Shown piece after piece: positions 18,631 to 28,164 of a DNA stretch of 64,000 nt (its first letter is position 1; every line of letters starts with the position of its first letter). The notes beneath the pieces are model-generated. The model was given only the letters and a program-made list of their open reading frames with translations, had not been told where the DNA came from and did no database searches. The position numbers were made by a program, and so were the translations under genes. This stretch comes from Chania fonticola_B (GTDB taxonomy: Bacteria > Pseudomonadota > Gammaproteobacteria > Enterobacterales > Enterobacteriaceae), in the NCBI RefSeq assembly GCF_048537545.1, contig NZ_CP183218.1. One strand, written 5' to 3'.

Positions 18631-20259
18631 ATGGTCTGGACTACGCATACCGTCTTTAACCAACCCAAGCCCTTGGGGAACAGCAACCTTTTCCTGTCAG
18701 ATACGCCGCTGCGTGAAGCGTTGCAGCGCGAGTTGGCGGGTTGGGATAGCGATGTTCTGGCCTCGCTTGGGCAACAGTTAGGCACACAGGAGTCACTGGA
18801 GTTGGGGCGGCTGGCCAATACCAACCCACCGGAGTTGCTGCGCTATGACGCCACCGGGCAACGCCTGGACGACGTGCGCTTTCATCCAGCCTGGCACATC
18901 ATGATGCAGGGATTGGTCGCTAACCGGGTGCATAACCTGCCGTGGCAAGAAGATGCCCGTAATGGCTCCTTGGTGGCCCGTGCCGCCCGCTTTGTGTTGC
19001 ATGCTCAGGTGGAGGCCGGTACGCTCTGCCCAATCACCATGACCTTTGGTGCTATCCCACTGCTACAGCGTTCCCTGCCAAAAGAGTATCAATCCTGGTT
19101 ATCCCCGTTACTTTCCGATCGTTATGATCCTCATCTGCTGCCCGGTGCACAAAAGCGCGGGCTGTTGATCGGTATGGGGATGACGGAAAAGCAGGGTGGC
19201 TCGGACGTGCTGAGTAATACCACCACCGCCGTACCGCTCGCTAGTCGAGGCAATGGAGAGGCCTATCGCCTGGTGGGCCATAAATGGTTCTTTTCGGTGC
19301 CGCAAAGCGATGCGCATCTTGTATTGGCACAGGCGGAGGGAGGGCTTTCCTGTTTCTTCCTGCCCCGGCTCCTGCCAGACGGTACCCGTAACGCCATCCG
19401 TCTGGAGCGGCTTAAAGACAAGCTGGGTAACCGTTCCAATGCCAGTAGCGAAGCCGAGTTTCAGGACGCAACGGCCTGGTTATTGGGCGATGAAGGGGAT
19501 GGTGTCAGGCAAATCCTCAAGATGGGGGGGATGACCCGCTTCGATTGCGCTTTGGGTAGCCATGGGCTGATGCGCCGCGGCCTTTCGGTGGCGCTGTACC
19601 ATGCTCTGCAACGGCAGGCGTTTGGTAAATGTCTTATTGAACAGCCGTTGATGCGGCAGGTGTTGGCCCGTATGGCATTACGGCTTGAGGGGCATATCGC
19701 TTTGCTGCTCCGTTTGGCGCGAGCCTGGGAAAGCCGGGGGGATGAAGGCGAAGTGGTCTACAGCCGCTTACTGACCCCGGCGGCAAAATACAGTATCTGT
19801 CATCAAGGCGCGGCATTTATCGGGGAAGCCATGGAGGTGCTGGGAGGAATCGGCTATTGCGAAGACAGCGAGCTGCCGCGTCTGTATCGAGAAGCACCGG
19901 TAAACAGCATTTGGGAAGGCTCGGGCAACATCATGTGCCTGGATGTGATGCGCAGCCTGCATAAGTTGCCTGGTGCGTTGGAGTTGCTGCAACAGGAGTT
20001 GCTACCGGTACGCGGGCAGAACCGGTTGTTCGATCGCGCCTGGAGGCAATGGCAACAGCGTATGCGCCAGCCGCGTGAAGAAATGGGACGCTTGTTAACC
20101 CAGCAGTTATTCGATCTGTGCTGTGCCGCCCAACTGCTGCAGCATGCCAGCCCGCCAATTGGGGAAGCCTGGTGCCACTTAACGCTGGATTATCGTGGAG
20201 ATAGAGTGCTGCCTGTTGAGGTGTGCGATACGCTGCTCCATCGGGCTATGGGGGGATAA
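18631..20259 (+). CDS. aidB: AidB, acyl-CoA dehydrogenase-like alkylation-response protein
   Basis: AidB is an FAD-binding protein of the acyl-CoA dehydrogenase fold that in E. coli is induced by Ada during alkylation stress and binds DNA; its chemical role is not settled. The opening MVWTTHTVFNQP, GMGMTEKQGGSDV (FAD loop), KLGNRSNAS and EVLGGIGYCEDSELPRLYREAPVNSIWEGSGN (split here only by description) are diagnostic. 542 residues compares with about 541 in E. coli. It keeps its E. coli neighbourhood between rlmB and yjfP, but the intervening yjfIJKLMC genes are absent. No obvious Ada box was identified. Confidence 0.95.
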   Translation: MVWTTHTVFNQPKPLGNSNLFLSDTPLREALQRELAGWDSDVLASLGQQLGTQESLELGRLANTNPPELLRYDATGQRLDDVRFHPAWHIMMQGLVANRVHNLPWQEDARNGSLVARAARFVLHAQVEAGTLCPITMTFGAIPLLQRSLPKEYQSWLSPLLSDRYDPHLLPGAQKRGLLIGMGMTEKQGGSDVLSNTTTAVPLASRGNGEAYRLVGHKWFFSVPQSDAHLVLAQAEGGLSCFFLPRLLPDGTRNAIRLERLKDKLGNRSNASSEAEFQDATAWLLGDEGDGVRQILKMGGMTRFDCALGSHGLMRRGLSVALYHALQRQAFGKCLIEQPLMRQVLARMALRLEGHIALLLRLARAWESRGDEGEVVYSRLLTPAAKYSICHQGAAFIGEAMEVLGGIGYCEDSELPRLYREAPVNSIWEGSGNIMCLDVMRSLHKLPGALELLQQELLPVRGQNRLFDRAWRQWQQRMRQPREEMGRLLTQQLFDLCCAAQLLQHASPPIGEAWCHLTLDYRGDRVLPVEVCDTLLHRAMGG

Positions 20260-20290
20260 ACAGGAACTCGTCGCTTATAGTCTAGAGGGA

Positions 20291-20320
20291 AATGCCATCA
20301 GATAATAGGCTGATGGCATT
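20291..20320 (+). terminator. hairpin after aidB
   Basis: AATGCCATCAG (20291-20301) pairs over 11 bp with CTGATGGCATT (20310-20320), 31 bp after the aidB stop. No long T run follows, so it is a terminator-like hairpin. The rest of the gap to 20652 is AT-rich and holds nothing else I recognise; it may be the long leader of the next gene. Confidence 0.5.
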
Positions 20321-20652
20321 GGATGTATAATTTCCTGCCTGATTTCAGCTCGAGTGATTAATTATAGAAATATCCCGCATGATATTAATTTCGTGTGAGC
20401 GCCCAAGATGTATTCTGCTGTAATTTTAAGGATGATTCTCGTTAATGCATGGGATATACCCTTTTTTGGGTTCTGCTTAACTAATTGGCTGAGTGGGTAA
20501 CGGGTTGTATGTTACATTTTTAATGTAATGGAGATTAAGCACGGCTCGTGAGTGCCAATCTGCGCTAATTATTTATTTGGGAAAGTCTTTTTTATGGCGG
20601 CTTGTTCAGGTCAATCCACTGGCTTTCCTATTTTTTAAAAGGAATTAACAGC

Positions 20653-23184
20653 ATGACATATAGTTATCATTCATCCACAACCGATTTATCGGCACGTAAA
20701 GAAAAGAGCAATTCATCTTTGCGGATGACCCTTTCGCCACTCTACTTTGCCGGGCTGCTGGCTTTTGGCTGCGTTTCCGTGGCTAATGCGGCAATCGTTG
20801 CCGATGCCGGGCAGGCCTCTAGCCCTGCGGTTAATGCCGGGGCGAATGGTTCGACCGTGGTGAATATCAACGCTGCGGGTAAAGGGGGTGTTTCACATAA
20901 TATCTTCAACCAGTTCAATTTTGATAAAAACGGCGTTGTGCTGAATAACAGCGTCGACGGGGCGAATAGCCAACTGGCGGGGAGTCTTGCGGGTAATGCG
21001 AATTTAAGCGGTGGGGCAGCCTCGGTGATCCTTAATGAGGTCAACTCTAATCGGGCCAGCGTGTTAAATGGCATGGTGGAGGTTGCAGGCCAGCAGGCTC
21101 AGGTCATTATTGCCAACCCGGCAGGTATTACCTGTAGCGGATGCGGGTTTATTAATGCTGGCAGAGCAACGCTGACCACCGGTAGTGCCCAGATTGTCGA
21201 TGGTGCCATACAGGGATATAAAACGGAGAAGGGCAGCATTGTTATTAATGGCAATGGCCTGAACAGCGGCGACAGTAATTATACCGATCTGATTGCCCGC
21301 TCGGTGGCGATTAATGCTGGTGTCTGGGCCAAGGATTTGAAAGTGACCACTGGCCGTAATAACGTCAATGCGGACAATACCCAGGCGACTGCGCTGGCCT
21401 CGGCGTTGGGCAGACCTGGTGTCGGGATTGACGTTGCTGCTTTGGGGGGGATGTATGCCGGCAAGATCACCCTGGTGGGGACAGAAAGCGGAGTGGGCGT
21501 TCGTAATGCCGGTACCATCGCGGCTTCCACCTCAGACCTGGTGATGGACGTTAATGGTGTGCTGGATAACCGTTCAGGGACCCTATCCGCCGCACACGCC
21601 AACAAACTGAACACCGCAGGCACTATTAATAATATCAGGGGGAAAATCACCGGAGGGAACGGCGGTATCACTATCGATACTCATAAAAACCGCCTTACCA
21701 ATACCAACGGCAACATAGCCGCTATCGGCTCTGTGAGCATCAATAGTGGGCAATTGAACAATACCAACGGTAGGGTGCAATCCAGTTCACAGGTCACTAT
21801 CGATACCCATGGGCAGTTGCTGACCAATACTGGCCGCAATAACGATACCGGCATTTACAGCACCTTGGGTATGACCCTGAAAACGGGTCAGTTGAACAAT
21901 AACAATGGCCTGATCACCACCAGTGGTAACTCCACTATCATCAGCGGTGCGCTGGATAACCGTAATGGGCAGATTTTTGCCTTTGGCTCTTCGTTGTCCG
22001 ATCTGTCGATGACCGTTGGCGGCACGCTTGATAACCGTGGCGGCGAAATAGCGGCTCAACATCATGTCAATCTGTCTACCAGCAGTACGTTGAACAATAG
22101 CGCTAACGGCAAAATGAGTGCGGGTGATGATTTTAAGCTGACGACAAACAAAGCTGCGCTCAATAACACCAACGGTTTGATTGAGTCGGCTGGGGTGTTG
22201 GATATAAACAGTGGGCTACTGACCAATAGAACCGGTAGTCTGCAAGCGACCAAGATGCTGAACGTAAACACTAATGGCAGTAACCTGCTTAACGAGAGTG
22301 GGCAGATCTCTGCAATGGGGGATATCCAGCTCGCCAATATCAACGCCATGGACAACCGGGATGGCAGTGTTAGCGGTGAGGGTAAGCTGCTGCTGCGAGC
22401 AAACAGCCTGGATAACCGCACGGGTGGGTTAACCCTGGACAAGGGCAATGACGTTCGCGTCAACAATGCCCTTAATAACAACTATGGCGTGATCCGTAGC
22501 GCGCTGGGTAGCACAGAGGTGTACGCCAGCACGGTCAACAACAATGCGGGCTTGTTGGCGGGGCAGGAAGTTCATGTGCATACCGACACATTGCGCAATG
22601 ACGAAGGCCTGATTTTTGCCGATAAGACGGCAGAAATAAAGGCGGTGACTCTCTATAACCGTAATGGTGAGAATTTTGGTCGAGTGATGGGCGTGCATAT
22701 CGATATGCCGGAAGATACTCAGGGGGGCATTATCAGCATGGGCGATCTGAGCATGGCCGGTAACCGGGTGTATAACAGCCGGGGTCTGATTGCTGCCAGC
22801 GGCGGCAACTTGAACATGCAGTATGCTGGCAACGTGGATAACAACCGCGGCACCCTTTCAAGTGTGGCTTCTCTGTCACTGCTGGCTAACCGTCTGGATA
22901 ACGGCAATGGCACGATTTCTTCTACAGGTAGCAGTAGCGTAGAAGTGACTTCAGCCTTTACCAACGGCGGCTTGGTCCACGGTAAAGAAGGGCTGGGTAT
23001 TCGTGTCAACGGGGCATTGACCAACAGCGGTCAATTATGGTCCGACAAGATCACCACGATCAACAGCCAGAATCTTACTAACCGGCGTGGCGCGGTGATC
23101 GGCGGCCTGGAAGGTGTGAAACTGAACCTGACGGGCAGATACACCAATAACGGTGATGTCACTGGGCCGGTAATCAAAGAGTAA
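20653..23184 (+). CDS. filamentous haemagglutinin-family (TpsA-like) exoprotein, no TpsB nearby
   Basis: This 843-residue protein has a long signal peptide (about 1-46, ending SVANAAIV), then the TPS secretion domain of two-partner-secreted proteins (about 47-290) with the NPAGI and CSGCGF hallmarks, followed by about 500 residues of imperfect fil-haemagglutinin repeats of the LDNRxGxI / LNNTNGxI type that should form a beta-helix. I chose the ATG at 20653, preceded by AAAGGAATT; an upstream in-frame start at 20602 would add 17 residues before the signal. It ends without a VENN motif, toxin domain or cysteine-rich tail, and there is no TpsB transporter gene in the window. A clean terminator follows, so the short form seems to be a finished gene. 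Likely role, inferred: secreted adhesin. Confidence 0.85.
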   Translation: MTYSYHSSTTDLSARKEKSNSSLRMTLSPLYFAGLLAFGCVSVANAAIVADAGQASSPAVNAGANGSTVVNINAAGKGGVSHNIFNQFNFDKNGVVLNNSVDGANSQLAGSLAGNANLSGGAASVILNEVNSNRASVLNGMVEVAGQQAQVIIANPAGITCSGCGFINAGRATLTTGSAQIVDGAIQGYKTEKGSIVINGNGLNSGDSNYTDLIARSVAINAGVWAKDLKVTTGRNNVNADNTQATALASALGRPGVGIDVAALGGMYAGKITLVGTESGVGVRNAGTIAASTSDLVMDVNGVLDNRSGTLSAAHANKLNTAGTINNIRGKITGGNGGITIDTHKNRLTNTNGNIAAIGSVSINSGQLNNTNGRVQSSSQVTIDTHGQLLTNTGRNNDTGIYSTLGMTLKTGQLNNNNGLITTSGNSTIISGALDNRNGQIFAFGSSLSDLSMTVGGTLDNRGGEIAAQHHVNLSTSSTLNNSANGKMSAGDDFKLTTNKAALNNTNGLIESAGVLDINSGLLTNRTGSLQATKMLNVNTNGSNLLNESGQISAMGDIQLANINAMDNRDGSVSGEGKLLLRANSLDNRTGGLTLDKGNDVRVNNALNNNYGVIRSALGSTEVYASTVNNNAGLLAGQEVHVHTDTLRNDEGLIFADKTAEIKAVTLYNRNGENFGRVMGVHIDMPEDTQGGIISMGDLSMAGNRVYNSRGLIAASGGNLNMQYAGNVDNNRGTLSSVASLSLLANRLDNGNGTISSTGSSSVEVTSAFTNGGLVHGKEGLGIRVNGALTNSGQLWSDKITTINSQNLTNRRGAVIGGLEGVKLNLTGRYTNNGDVTGPVIKE

Positions 23185-23204
23185 TCGCGAAAATCTCTTC
23201 TACG

Positions 23205-23234
23205 GGTGCGCCTATTCAGGCACCCGTTTTTACT
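23205..23234 (+). terminator. intrinsic terminator after the TpsA-like gene
   Basis: GGGTGC pairs with GCACCC around a loop of about 10 nt and is followed by GTTTTTAC, about 20 bp after the stop codon at 23184. Confidence 0.8.
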
Positions 23235-23252
23235 TATCTCTCAGAGCCAGCG

Positions 23253-23561
23253 CTACCGATAAAGTATCGCCTGTGAATACCACTGGCCAGGCACGATGGT
23301 TTCGCTGTTCATGATGATCATGTAATAGCGTGCCCCGCTGGCGTTAGCTTTGCGCTGGATCTCGGCTTCCACGTTCATCGGGCTGCCATGCACCAGCGCG
23401 CTGATCGTTCCCATTTTCTCCAGCTCGGTGGTTTGGGCGCGGGTGATCTCCTGTGCCTGAGTGGTAGGCGGCGGCGGGGGCTTGGGCGTGGTTTTAAATA
23501 CGCTGCATCCAGACAGCAAGCTAAACAGTAATAGGGTGATCAAGGGACGAGAAAGAGTCAT
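23253..23561 (-). CDS. bsmA: BsmA, biofilm stress lipoprotein (DUF1471)
   Basis: BsmA (YjfO) is a small DUF1471 lipoprotein linked in E. coli to biofilm peroxide and acid resistance. A lipobox LLSGC gives the acylated cysteine at about residue 18; the linker is proline-rich (PKPPPPPTT), and the DUF1471 fold follows, ending QWYSQAILYR. I chose the ATG at 23561, which has GAGG 7 bp upstream on the minus strand; an ATG at 23573 lacks a ribosome site. About 102 residues. It is divergent from yjfP. Confidence 0.88.
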   Translation of the reverse strand: MTLSRPLITLLLFSLLSGCSVFKTTPKPPPPPTTQAQEITRAQTTELEKMGTISALVHGSPMNVEAEIQRKANASGARYYMIIMNSETIVPGQWYSQAILYR

Positions 23562-23661
23562 GGCTGGCCTCATTACTATTTAGCATAGAGTAGAATGGGT
23601 TGAACTAAGGTTTCGGGCCGATTTTTGCCATCATAGTGAAGATTAGCCACAGGGGGAATAC

Positions 23662-24414
23662 ATGATCGAGATCCATGATGAGCGGGTGAGTGACGTTGCG
23701 GTGATCCATGCGGTACCGGCCGGGTGCTACGAGCAGCCGTTACCTACGATCTTTTTCTATCACGGTTATACCTCATCGAAAGAGGTGTACGCCTATTTTG
23801 CCTATGCGCTGGCCAAGGTCGGTTTCCGGGTGGTGCTGCCCGATTGTGCGATGCACGGTGAGCGGTTTGATGGTGATGAAGCACGGCGGCTGGCGTATTT
23901 CTGGGAAATCCTCAAAAGTAACGTCGATGAGTTACCCGCGCTCAAAACGCACTTTGAGCAGCGTGGACTAATTGCCGGGGATCGCATTGGCGTGGCGGGC
24001 GCTTCTATGGGGGGCATGACCACTTTGGGTGCCTTTATCCGTTACCCTTGGGTGAAAGCGGCCGCCAGCCTGATGGGGTCGGGCTACTTTACCTCGCTGG
24101 CGCAGACGCTGTATCCGCCATTGGATGCGCAGGGCCAGCCGCTGGATCCGTCCGCGCTCAAGGCACGCCTTGCGCCCTTGGCCTCTTATGAGGTTGAACA
24201 GCATTGGGAGAGTTTTGCTGGGCGGCCACTGCTGTTATGGCATGGTGAAACCGATGATGTGGTGCCAGCGTTGGAGAGTGAGCGCTTGGCCGGTGAGTTA
24301 CGTCAGCGCGGCCTGGATCGGAGGTTGACCTACCTCACTGAAGCGGAAGTACGCCATCGCATTACTCCTGGCGCGTTGAACGCTACCGCCGCTTTCTTCC
24401 AGAATTCACTGTAA
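23662..24414 (+). CDS. yjfP: YjfP family alpha/beta-hydrolase (carboxylesterase)
   Basis: YjfP is a cytoplasmic esterase of the alpha/beta-hydrolase fold; in E. coli it hydrolyses acyl esters such as acetylated sugars. The nucleophile elbow GASMGG (Ser about 115), the oxyanion region FFYHGYTSSKE, WHGETDDVVP with the acid, and HRITPGALNAT with the histidine are visible. 250 residues is normal. An AGGGGGAAT ribosome site precedes the ATG. In E. coli the ula operon follows; here it is absent. Confidence 0.93.
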   Translation: MIEIHDERVSDVAVIHAVPAGCYEQPLPTIFFYHGYTSSKEVYAYFAYALAKVGFRVVLPDCAMHGERFDGDEARRLAYFWEILKSNVDELPALKTHFEQRGLIAGDRIGVAGASMGGMTTLGAFIRYPWVKAAASLMGSGYFTSLAQTLYPPLDAQGQPLDPSALKARLAPLASYEVEQHWESFAGRPLLLWHGETDDVVPALESERLAGELRQRGLDRRLTYLTEAEVRHRITPGALNATAAFFQNSL

Positions 24415-24435
24415 AAAGCCCCCGAGGGAGGGGGC
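24413..24435 (-). terminator. terminator for the minus-strand DUF1471 gene
   Basis: On the minus strand GCCCCC pairs with GGGGGC around a 6-nt loop and is followed by TTTTTA. It lies 67 bp beyond the end of the DUF1471 gene and overlaps the yjfP stop codon. Confidence 0.8.
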
Positions 24436-24501
24436 AAGGCATGGCTGTTACTGATTGACCGCCTCTTGGTGCGGCTGGGCTCCCTGGCGCTGCATTTTCG
24501 G

Positions 24502-24768
24502 TTAGCGATAAAGCTCTGCGCTGACGTGGATAGACGCGGTACTGCCTGGCTCATGTAGCGCAACAATCCGGTAAGCTGTGGCACCGCGTTGATCGGCAAT
24601 CTTGTTGATTTGTGACGTCGCATCGTCGGGTGAAACCACTTCCTGAGTCAGGCTGACGAAGCCAATGCTTTGGCGTTCTGCGGCCTGGTGTGCGGTGATT
24701 TCAGTGGCGGCCATGGCGTTGGCGGAAAACAGCAACGCGATAGCGGTAGCGATGGTGATACGTTTCAT
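24502..24768 (-). CDS. periplasmic DUF1471 (YdgH/BhsA/McbA-fold) protein, YjfY position
   Basis: A signal peptide of about 20 residues ending ANAMA precedes a single DUF1471 domain with the typical QSIGFVSL start and RGATAYRIV...VSAELYR end. I chose ATG 24768, with AGAGAGG 7 bp upstream, giving 88 residues. Proteins of this family are small periplasmic stress factors affecting biofilm and envelope stress. Position between yjfP and rpsF matches E. coli yjfY, though yjfN is also a candidate orthologue. Exact function unknown. Confidence 0.85.
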   Translation of the reverse strand: MKRITIATAIALLFSANAMAATEITAHQAAERQSIGFVSLTQEVVSPDDATSQINKIADQRGATAYRIVALHEPGSTASIHVSAELYR

Positions 24769-24949
24769 AGGCACCTCTCTTAACTCTTTGCTACAGCGGC
24801 GTGTCGCTGGGTCCGCCTCCGATATACTGCCCATTAAGCAAAAAGTTATTTATCAGTATTGAATAACTGCAACCCTTTATCGCTGCGCTTTCTGCGGCGG
24901 ATAATTTAACTTTAGTCCGATAGTCAGGATTAAAAAGGGGGAGATTTTG

Positions 24950-25096
24950 ATGGCCTTATTCAAAAAAAATGATAATGATTTCCAGTGGGCGGATGATTTT
25001 GTTGCAGGATTTTTAAAACCTATGGATCGGCATACATCGCTTTTTCTGCCAGCAAATTGTGCTATTTCTCGTGGCCTTACGCATAAACCTCAATAA
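24950..25096 (+). CDS. possible 48-residue small protein, unknown
   Basis: An ATG with an excellent ribosome site (GGGGGAG, 6 bp spacer) opens a 48-codon frame starting MALFKKNDNDFQWADDFVAG and ending GLTHKPQ. It contains eight A residues in a row near the start and has no family I recognise. It ends 14 bp before the rpsF promoter. The ribosome site is the main support; it could be chance. Confidence 0.3.
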   Translation: MALFKKNDNDFQWADDFVAGFLKPMDRHTSLFLPANCAISRGLTHKPQ

Positions 25097-25110
25097 ATCC
25101 CACTCAGTCC

Positions 25111-25139
25111 TTGAGTTCCCCCCCTTGCGCCGGTATGAT
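25111..25139 (+). promoter_or_regulatory. sigma-70 promoter of the rpsF operon
   Basis: TTGAGT (25111-25116) and TATGAT (25134-25139) are separated by exactly 17 bp, with a C-rich spacer. The -10 is followed by a TACGCG discriminator, as in growth-rate-controlled promoters. It lies about 100 bp before rpsF. Confidence 0.8.
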
Positions 25140-25159
25140 TACGCGTCATTTTTCAGCCG

Positions 25160-25239
25160 CACACATACACACGTTCCTTGCTTCCATGGGCCGCGGTTGA
25201 CCCTGACAGGAGGCTGAATAATCCGTAAGGAGCAATTCG
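25160..25239 (+). promoter_or_regulatory. rpsF mRNA leader, possible S6:S18 binding element
   Basis: The leader between promoter and rpsF carries GGGCCGCGGTTGACCC, AGGAGGCT and an ATCCGTAAGGAG block that looks very like the E. coli rpsF leader as I remember it. In many bacteria S6:S18 binds a CCG-containing stem in this leader to repress its own operon. The structure was not folded here. Confidence 0.45.
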
Positions 25240-25638
25240 ATGCGTCATTACGAAATCGTTTTTATGGTCCATCCTGACCAAAGCGAACAGGTTCCGGGCA
25301 TGATCGAGCGTTACAGTGCTACCATCACTAACGCGCAAGGTCAGATTCACCGTCTGGAAGACTGGGGCCGCCGTCAACTGGCTTACCCGATCAATAAACT
25401 GCACAAAGCCCACTACGTTCTGCTGAACGTTGAAGCTCCGCAGGAAGCGATCGATGAGCTGGAAACTAACTTCCGCTTCAACGACGCCGTTATCCGTAGC
25501 ATGGTTATGCGCGTTAAGCACGCGGTAACTGAAGCATCTCCGATGGTTAAAGCGAAAGACGAACGTCGTGGCGATCGCCGCGAAGACTTCGCTAACGAAA
25601 CCGCAGATGATGCAGATGCTGGGGATTCTGAAGAGTAA
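25240..25638 (+). CDS. rpsF: 30S ribosomal protein S6
   Basis: S6 binds S18 and 16S rRNA in the platform of the small subunit. MRHYEIVFMVHPDQSEQV, GRRQLAYPINKLHKAHY and NFRFNDAVIRSMVMR are family blocks. The 132-residue form has the acidic C-terminal tail ending DADAGDSEE, where RimK adds glutamates in E. coli. It heads rpsF-priB-rpsR-rplI; priB starts 8 bp after it. Confidence 0.99.
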   Translation: MRHYEIVFMVHPDQSEQVPGMIERYSATITNAQGQIHRLEDWGRRQLAYPINKLHKAHYVLLNVEAPQEAIDELETNFRFNDAVIRSMVMRVKHAVTEASPMVKAKDERRGDRREDFANETADDADAGDSEE

Positions 25639-25646
25639 TTGCTGTC

Positions 25647-26196
<550 letters not shown>

Positions 26197-26235
26197 TCGG
26201 CCACTGTCCATTAACGACTTTGAGAGGATAAGGTA

Positions 26236-26688
26236 ATGCAAGTTATTCTGCTTGATAAAGTAGCAAACCTGGGCAGCCTGGGTGATCAGGTTAACGTTAA
26301 AGCGGGTTATGCCCGTAACTTCCTAGTACCACAGGGCAAAGCTGTTCCTGCTACCAAGAAAAACGTAGAGTTTTTCGAAGCACGCCGTGCTGAACTGGAA
26401 GCCAAACTGGCTGACGTTCTGGCTGCTGCTGAAGCTCGCGCAACCAAGATCAACGAACTGGGTTCAGTCACCATCGCGTCTAAATCAGGCGACGAAGGTA
26501 AACTGTTCGGCTCTATCGGCACCCGCGACATCGCTGACGCAGTGACTGCGGCAGGCGTTGAAGTTGCCAAGAGCGAAGTTCGTCTGCCGAACGGCGTTCT
26601 GCGTACCACTGGTGAGCACGAAGTGCACTTCCAGGTACACAGCGACGTGTTCGCACAGCTGAATGTAGTTGTGGTTGCTGAAGCTTAA
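26236..26688 (+). CDS. rplI: 50S ribosomal protein L9
   Basis: L9 is an elongated two-domain protein on the 50S subunit that limits frameshifting. The N-terminal domain MQVILLDKVANLGSLGDQV with GYARNFLVPQGKA is joined by a long helix (about 40-75) to the C-terminal domain. 150 residues versus 149 in E. coli. Last gene before the operon terminator. Confidence 0.99.
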   Translation: MQVILLDKVANLGSLGDQVNVKAGYARNFLVPQGKAVPATKKNVEFFEARRAELEAKLADVLAAAEARATKINELGSVTIASKSGDEGKLFGSIGTRDIADAVTAAGVEVAKSEVRLPNGVLRTTGEHEVHFQVHSDVFAQLNVVVVAEA

Positions 26689-26709
26689 TCGGCTTTAGTA
26701 CACCAAGTT

Positions 26710-26742
26710 AAAACGCCAGCCTAGTGCTGGCGTTTTGCTTTT
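26710..26742 (+). terminator. intrinsic terminator of the rpsF-rplI operon
   Basis: AAAACGCCAGC (26710-26720) pairs with GCTGGCGTTTT (26726-26736) around CTAGT; the right arm and TGCTTTT provide the U tract. Confidence 0.9.
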
Positions 26743-26798
26743 CAGCGCCGGGTAAAACGCGCTACTCTGAGGGCATCTGTTGGCAAGGAGAGGCGAAA

Positions 26799-27158
26799 AT
26801 GGCAGAAATTATCTTACAGCGAGTCTACGATTTCAGCGGCCCGGCACCGGAGCACTGCTATCTGACCGACCGGCTATGGCCGCGCGGTGTGAGTAAGGAG
26901 AGATTGCAGGGCGTCATCTGGCTTAAGCAGGTGGCACCGGATACGGCGTTACGCCAGTGGTTTCATCAGCATACCGACCAGTGGGATGAGTTTGTTGCGC
27001 TTTATCGCCAACAACTGGTCGCCAATGAGGCCTGGCAGCCGCTGGTGGCGTTGTTAAAGCAAGGTGAGCCGTTGACCCTGCTGTATGGCAGTAAGGACAC
27101 ACAGCACAACCAGGGGGTTGTACTGCGTGATTTTCTGCTGGATCAGCTTAAAGATTAG
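26799..27158 (+). CDS. yeaO: DUF488 family protein, YeaO-like
   Basis: A 119-residue cytoplasmic protein of the DUF488 family, with the blocks QRVYDFSG, LTDRLWPRGVSKERL and TLLYGSKDTQHNQGVVL. I chose ATG 26799, preceded by AAGGAGAGG; an upstream frame from 26724 overlaps the rplI terminator. The function of the family is not established. The gene runs convergently into oapA with a 4-bp overlap of the stop codons. Confidence 0.8.
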   Translation: MAEIILQRVYDFSGPAPEHCYLTDRLWPRGVSKERLQGVIWLKQVAPDTALRQWFHQHTDQWDEFVALYRQQLVANEAWQPLVALLKQGEPLTLLYGSKDTQHNQGVVLRDFLLDQLKD

Positions 27159-27823
27159 CGAACACGCAGGTAGCTGCCATCGCTCTGGCGACGGAACAGG
27201 GCTTCACTGTTATCCACGGTGGTGACGGAGAGCGCGGTGATCACGCCGTTAGCATTACGTTCAATACGCACTTCTTGCCCGGCCTTCAGATTGCTGAGCG
27301 GCTTATCGTTCCCCTCAACCCGTGCCATAGCAAACACCTCGTTCACCGGCAGGTTGTTGTCACGGAACAGCTGCGCCAGAGTTTGGCCAGCCTGGATCTG
27401 ATAACGCTGCCAGTTATCACTTTCGCCTGCCGTTTGCTGACTATCGTTTTGCAATTGAGCCTGCAAAGGGATCTGGTTTTCCTGGCTGGTGACCGGGAAC
27501 GGGCGCGCGTTATCGTCGGAATACGGCCAAAGCAGCGACAGCAGCAGGATAGCACCAAAAATAATCACCCAACGGCGGTGAAAATAGGGCAGCGGTTCCA
27601 TCCAGTGGAGGCTGTCCGGCAGGTGCCATACTTTCAGCAGCAATGCTTTCAGCCTTTGCCCCTTACCGCTCTGTTGCGGCGGTGGTGAGTCCGGCTCATC
27701 GGTGGTTGCTGGCGTTTCCGGTGCCGGGCCAGGCTTCAGGCGTTGGCTCAGGTTCAGCCAGGTGCGCAGCAATGGCTGGTAGACACGGGTGGTTTTCCTT
27801 CTCCTGGGCGCGATTCTGCCCAT
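27155..27823 (-). CDS. ytfB: OapA family cell-division-associated protein (YtfB)
   Basis: An inner-membrane protein with a basic N-terminal cytoplasmic part, one membrane helix at about residues 84-103 (RWVIIFGAILLLSLLWPYS), and a periplasmic OapA / LysM-like domain (about 135-222, with YQIQAGQTLAQLFRDNNLP) that in E. coli binds glycan strands at the division site. The family is named after the Haemophilus opacity protein OapA. 222 residues is close to E. coli YtfB. fklB lies divergently upstream, as in E. coli. Confidence 0.9.
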   Translation of the reverse strand: MGRIAPRRRKTTRVYQPLLRTWLNLSQRLKPGPAPETPATTDEPDSPPPQQSGKGQRLKALLLKVWHLPDSLHWMEPLPYFHRRWVIIFGAILLLSLLWPYSDDNARPFPVTSQENQIPLQAQLQNDSQQTAGESDNWQRYQIQAGQTLAQLFRDNNLPVNEVFAMARVEGNDKPLSNLKAGQEVRIERNANGVITALSVTTVDNSEALFRRQSDGSYLRVR

Positions 27824-28164
27824 GGTGACCTCTCTTCAACTGCGTAAATTTGTCACTTTACAAAAAGTGTATCGCTGACCCCAGTATACCCTATGGTTTC
27901 AAACCACAGTGCACTTGTGCACCTTGAGGGCCGAATAGTCTCTGTACTGCGCCACTTCGGTGCCGGCCTTGAGCCATACCGGGTCTATATCGCTAACTGT
28001 TTGAAACGATTGGTAGCCGAGAGAATAATGACACCAAACGTTAACAGCAGGTTATTGTTTCTTTTTCTACGACAAAAGTCATCATTCTCCACACAAGATT
28101 TTACCCGGCTTTGCCGCGCTGTTATGCTGCGCTTTCGACTTTTTACAGACTAAAGGAAAACCCC

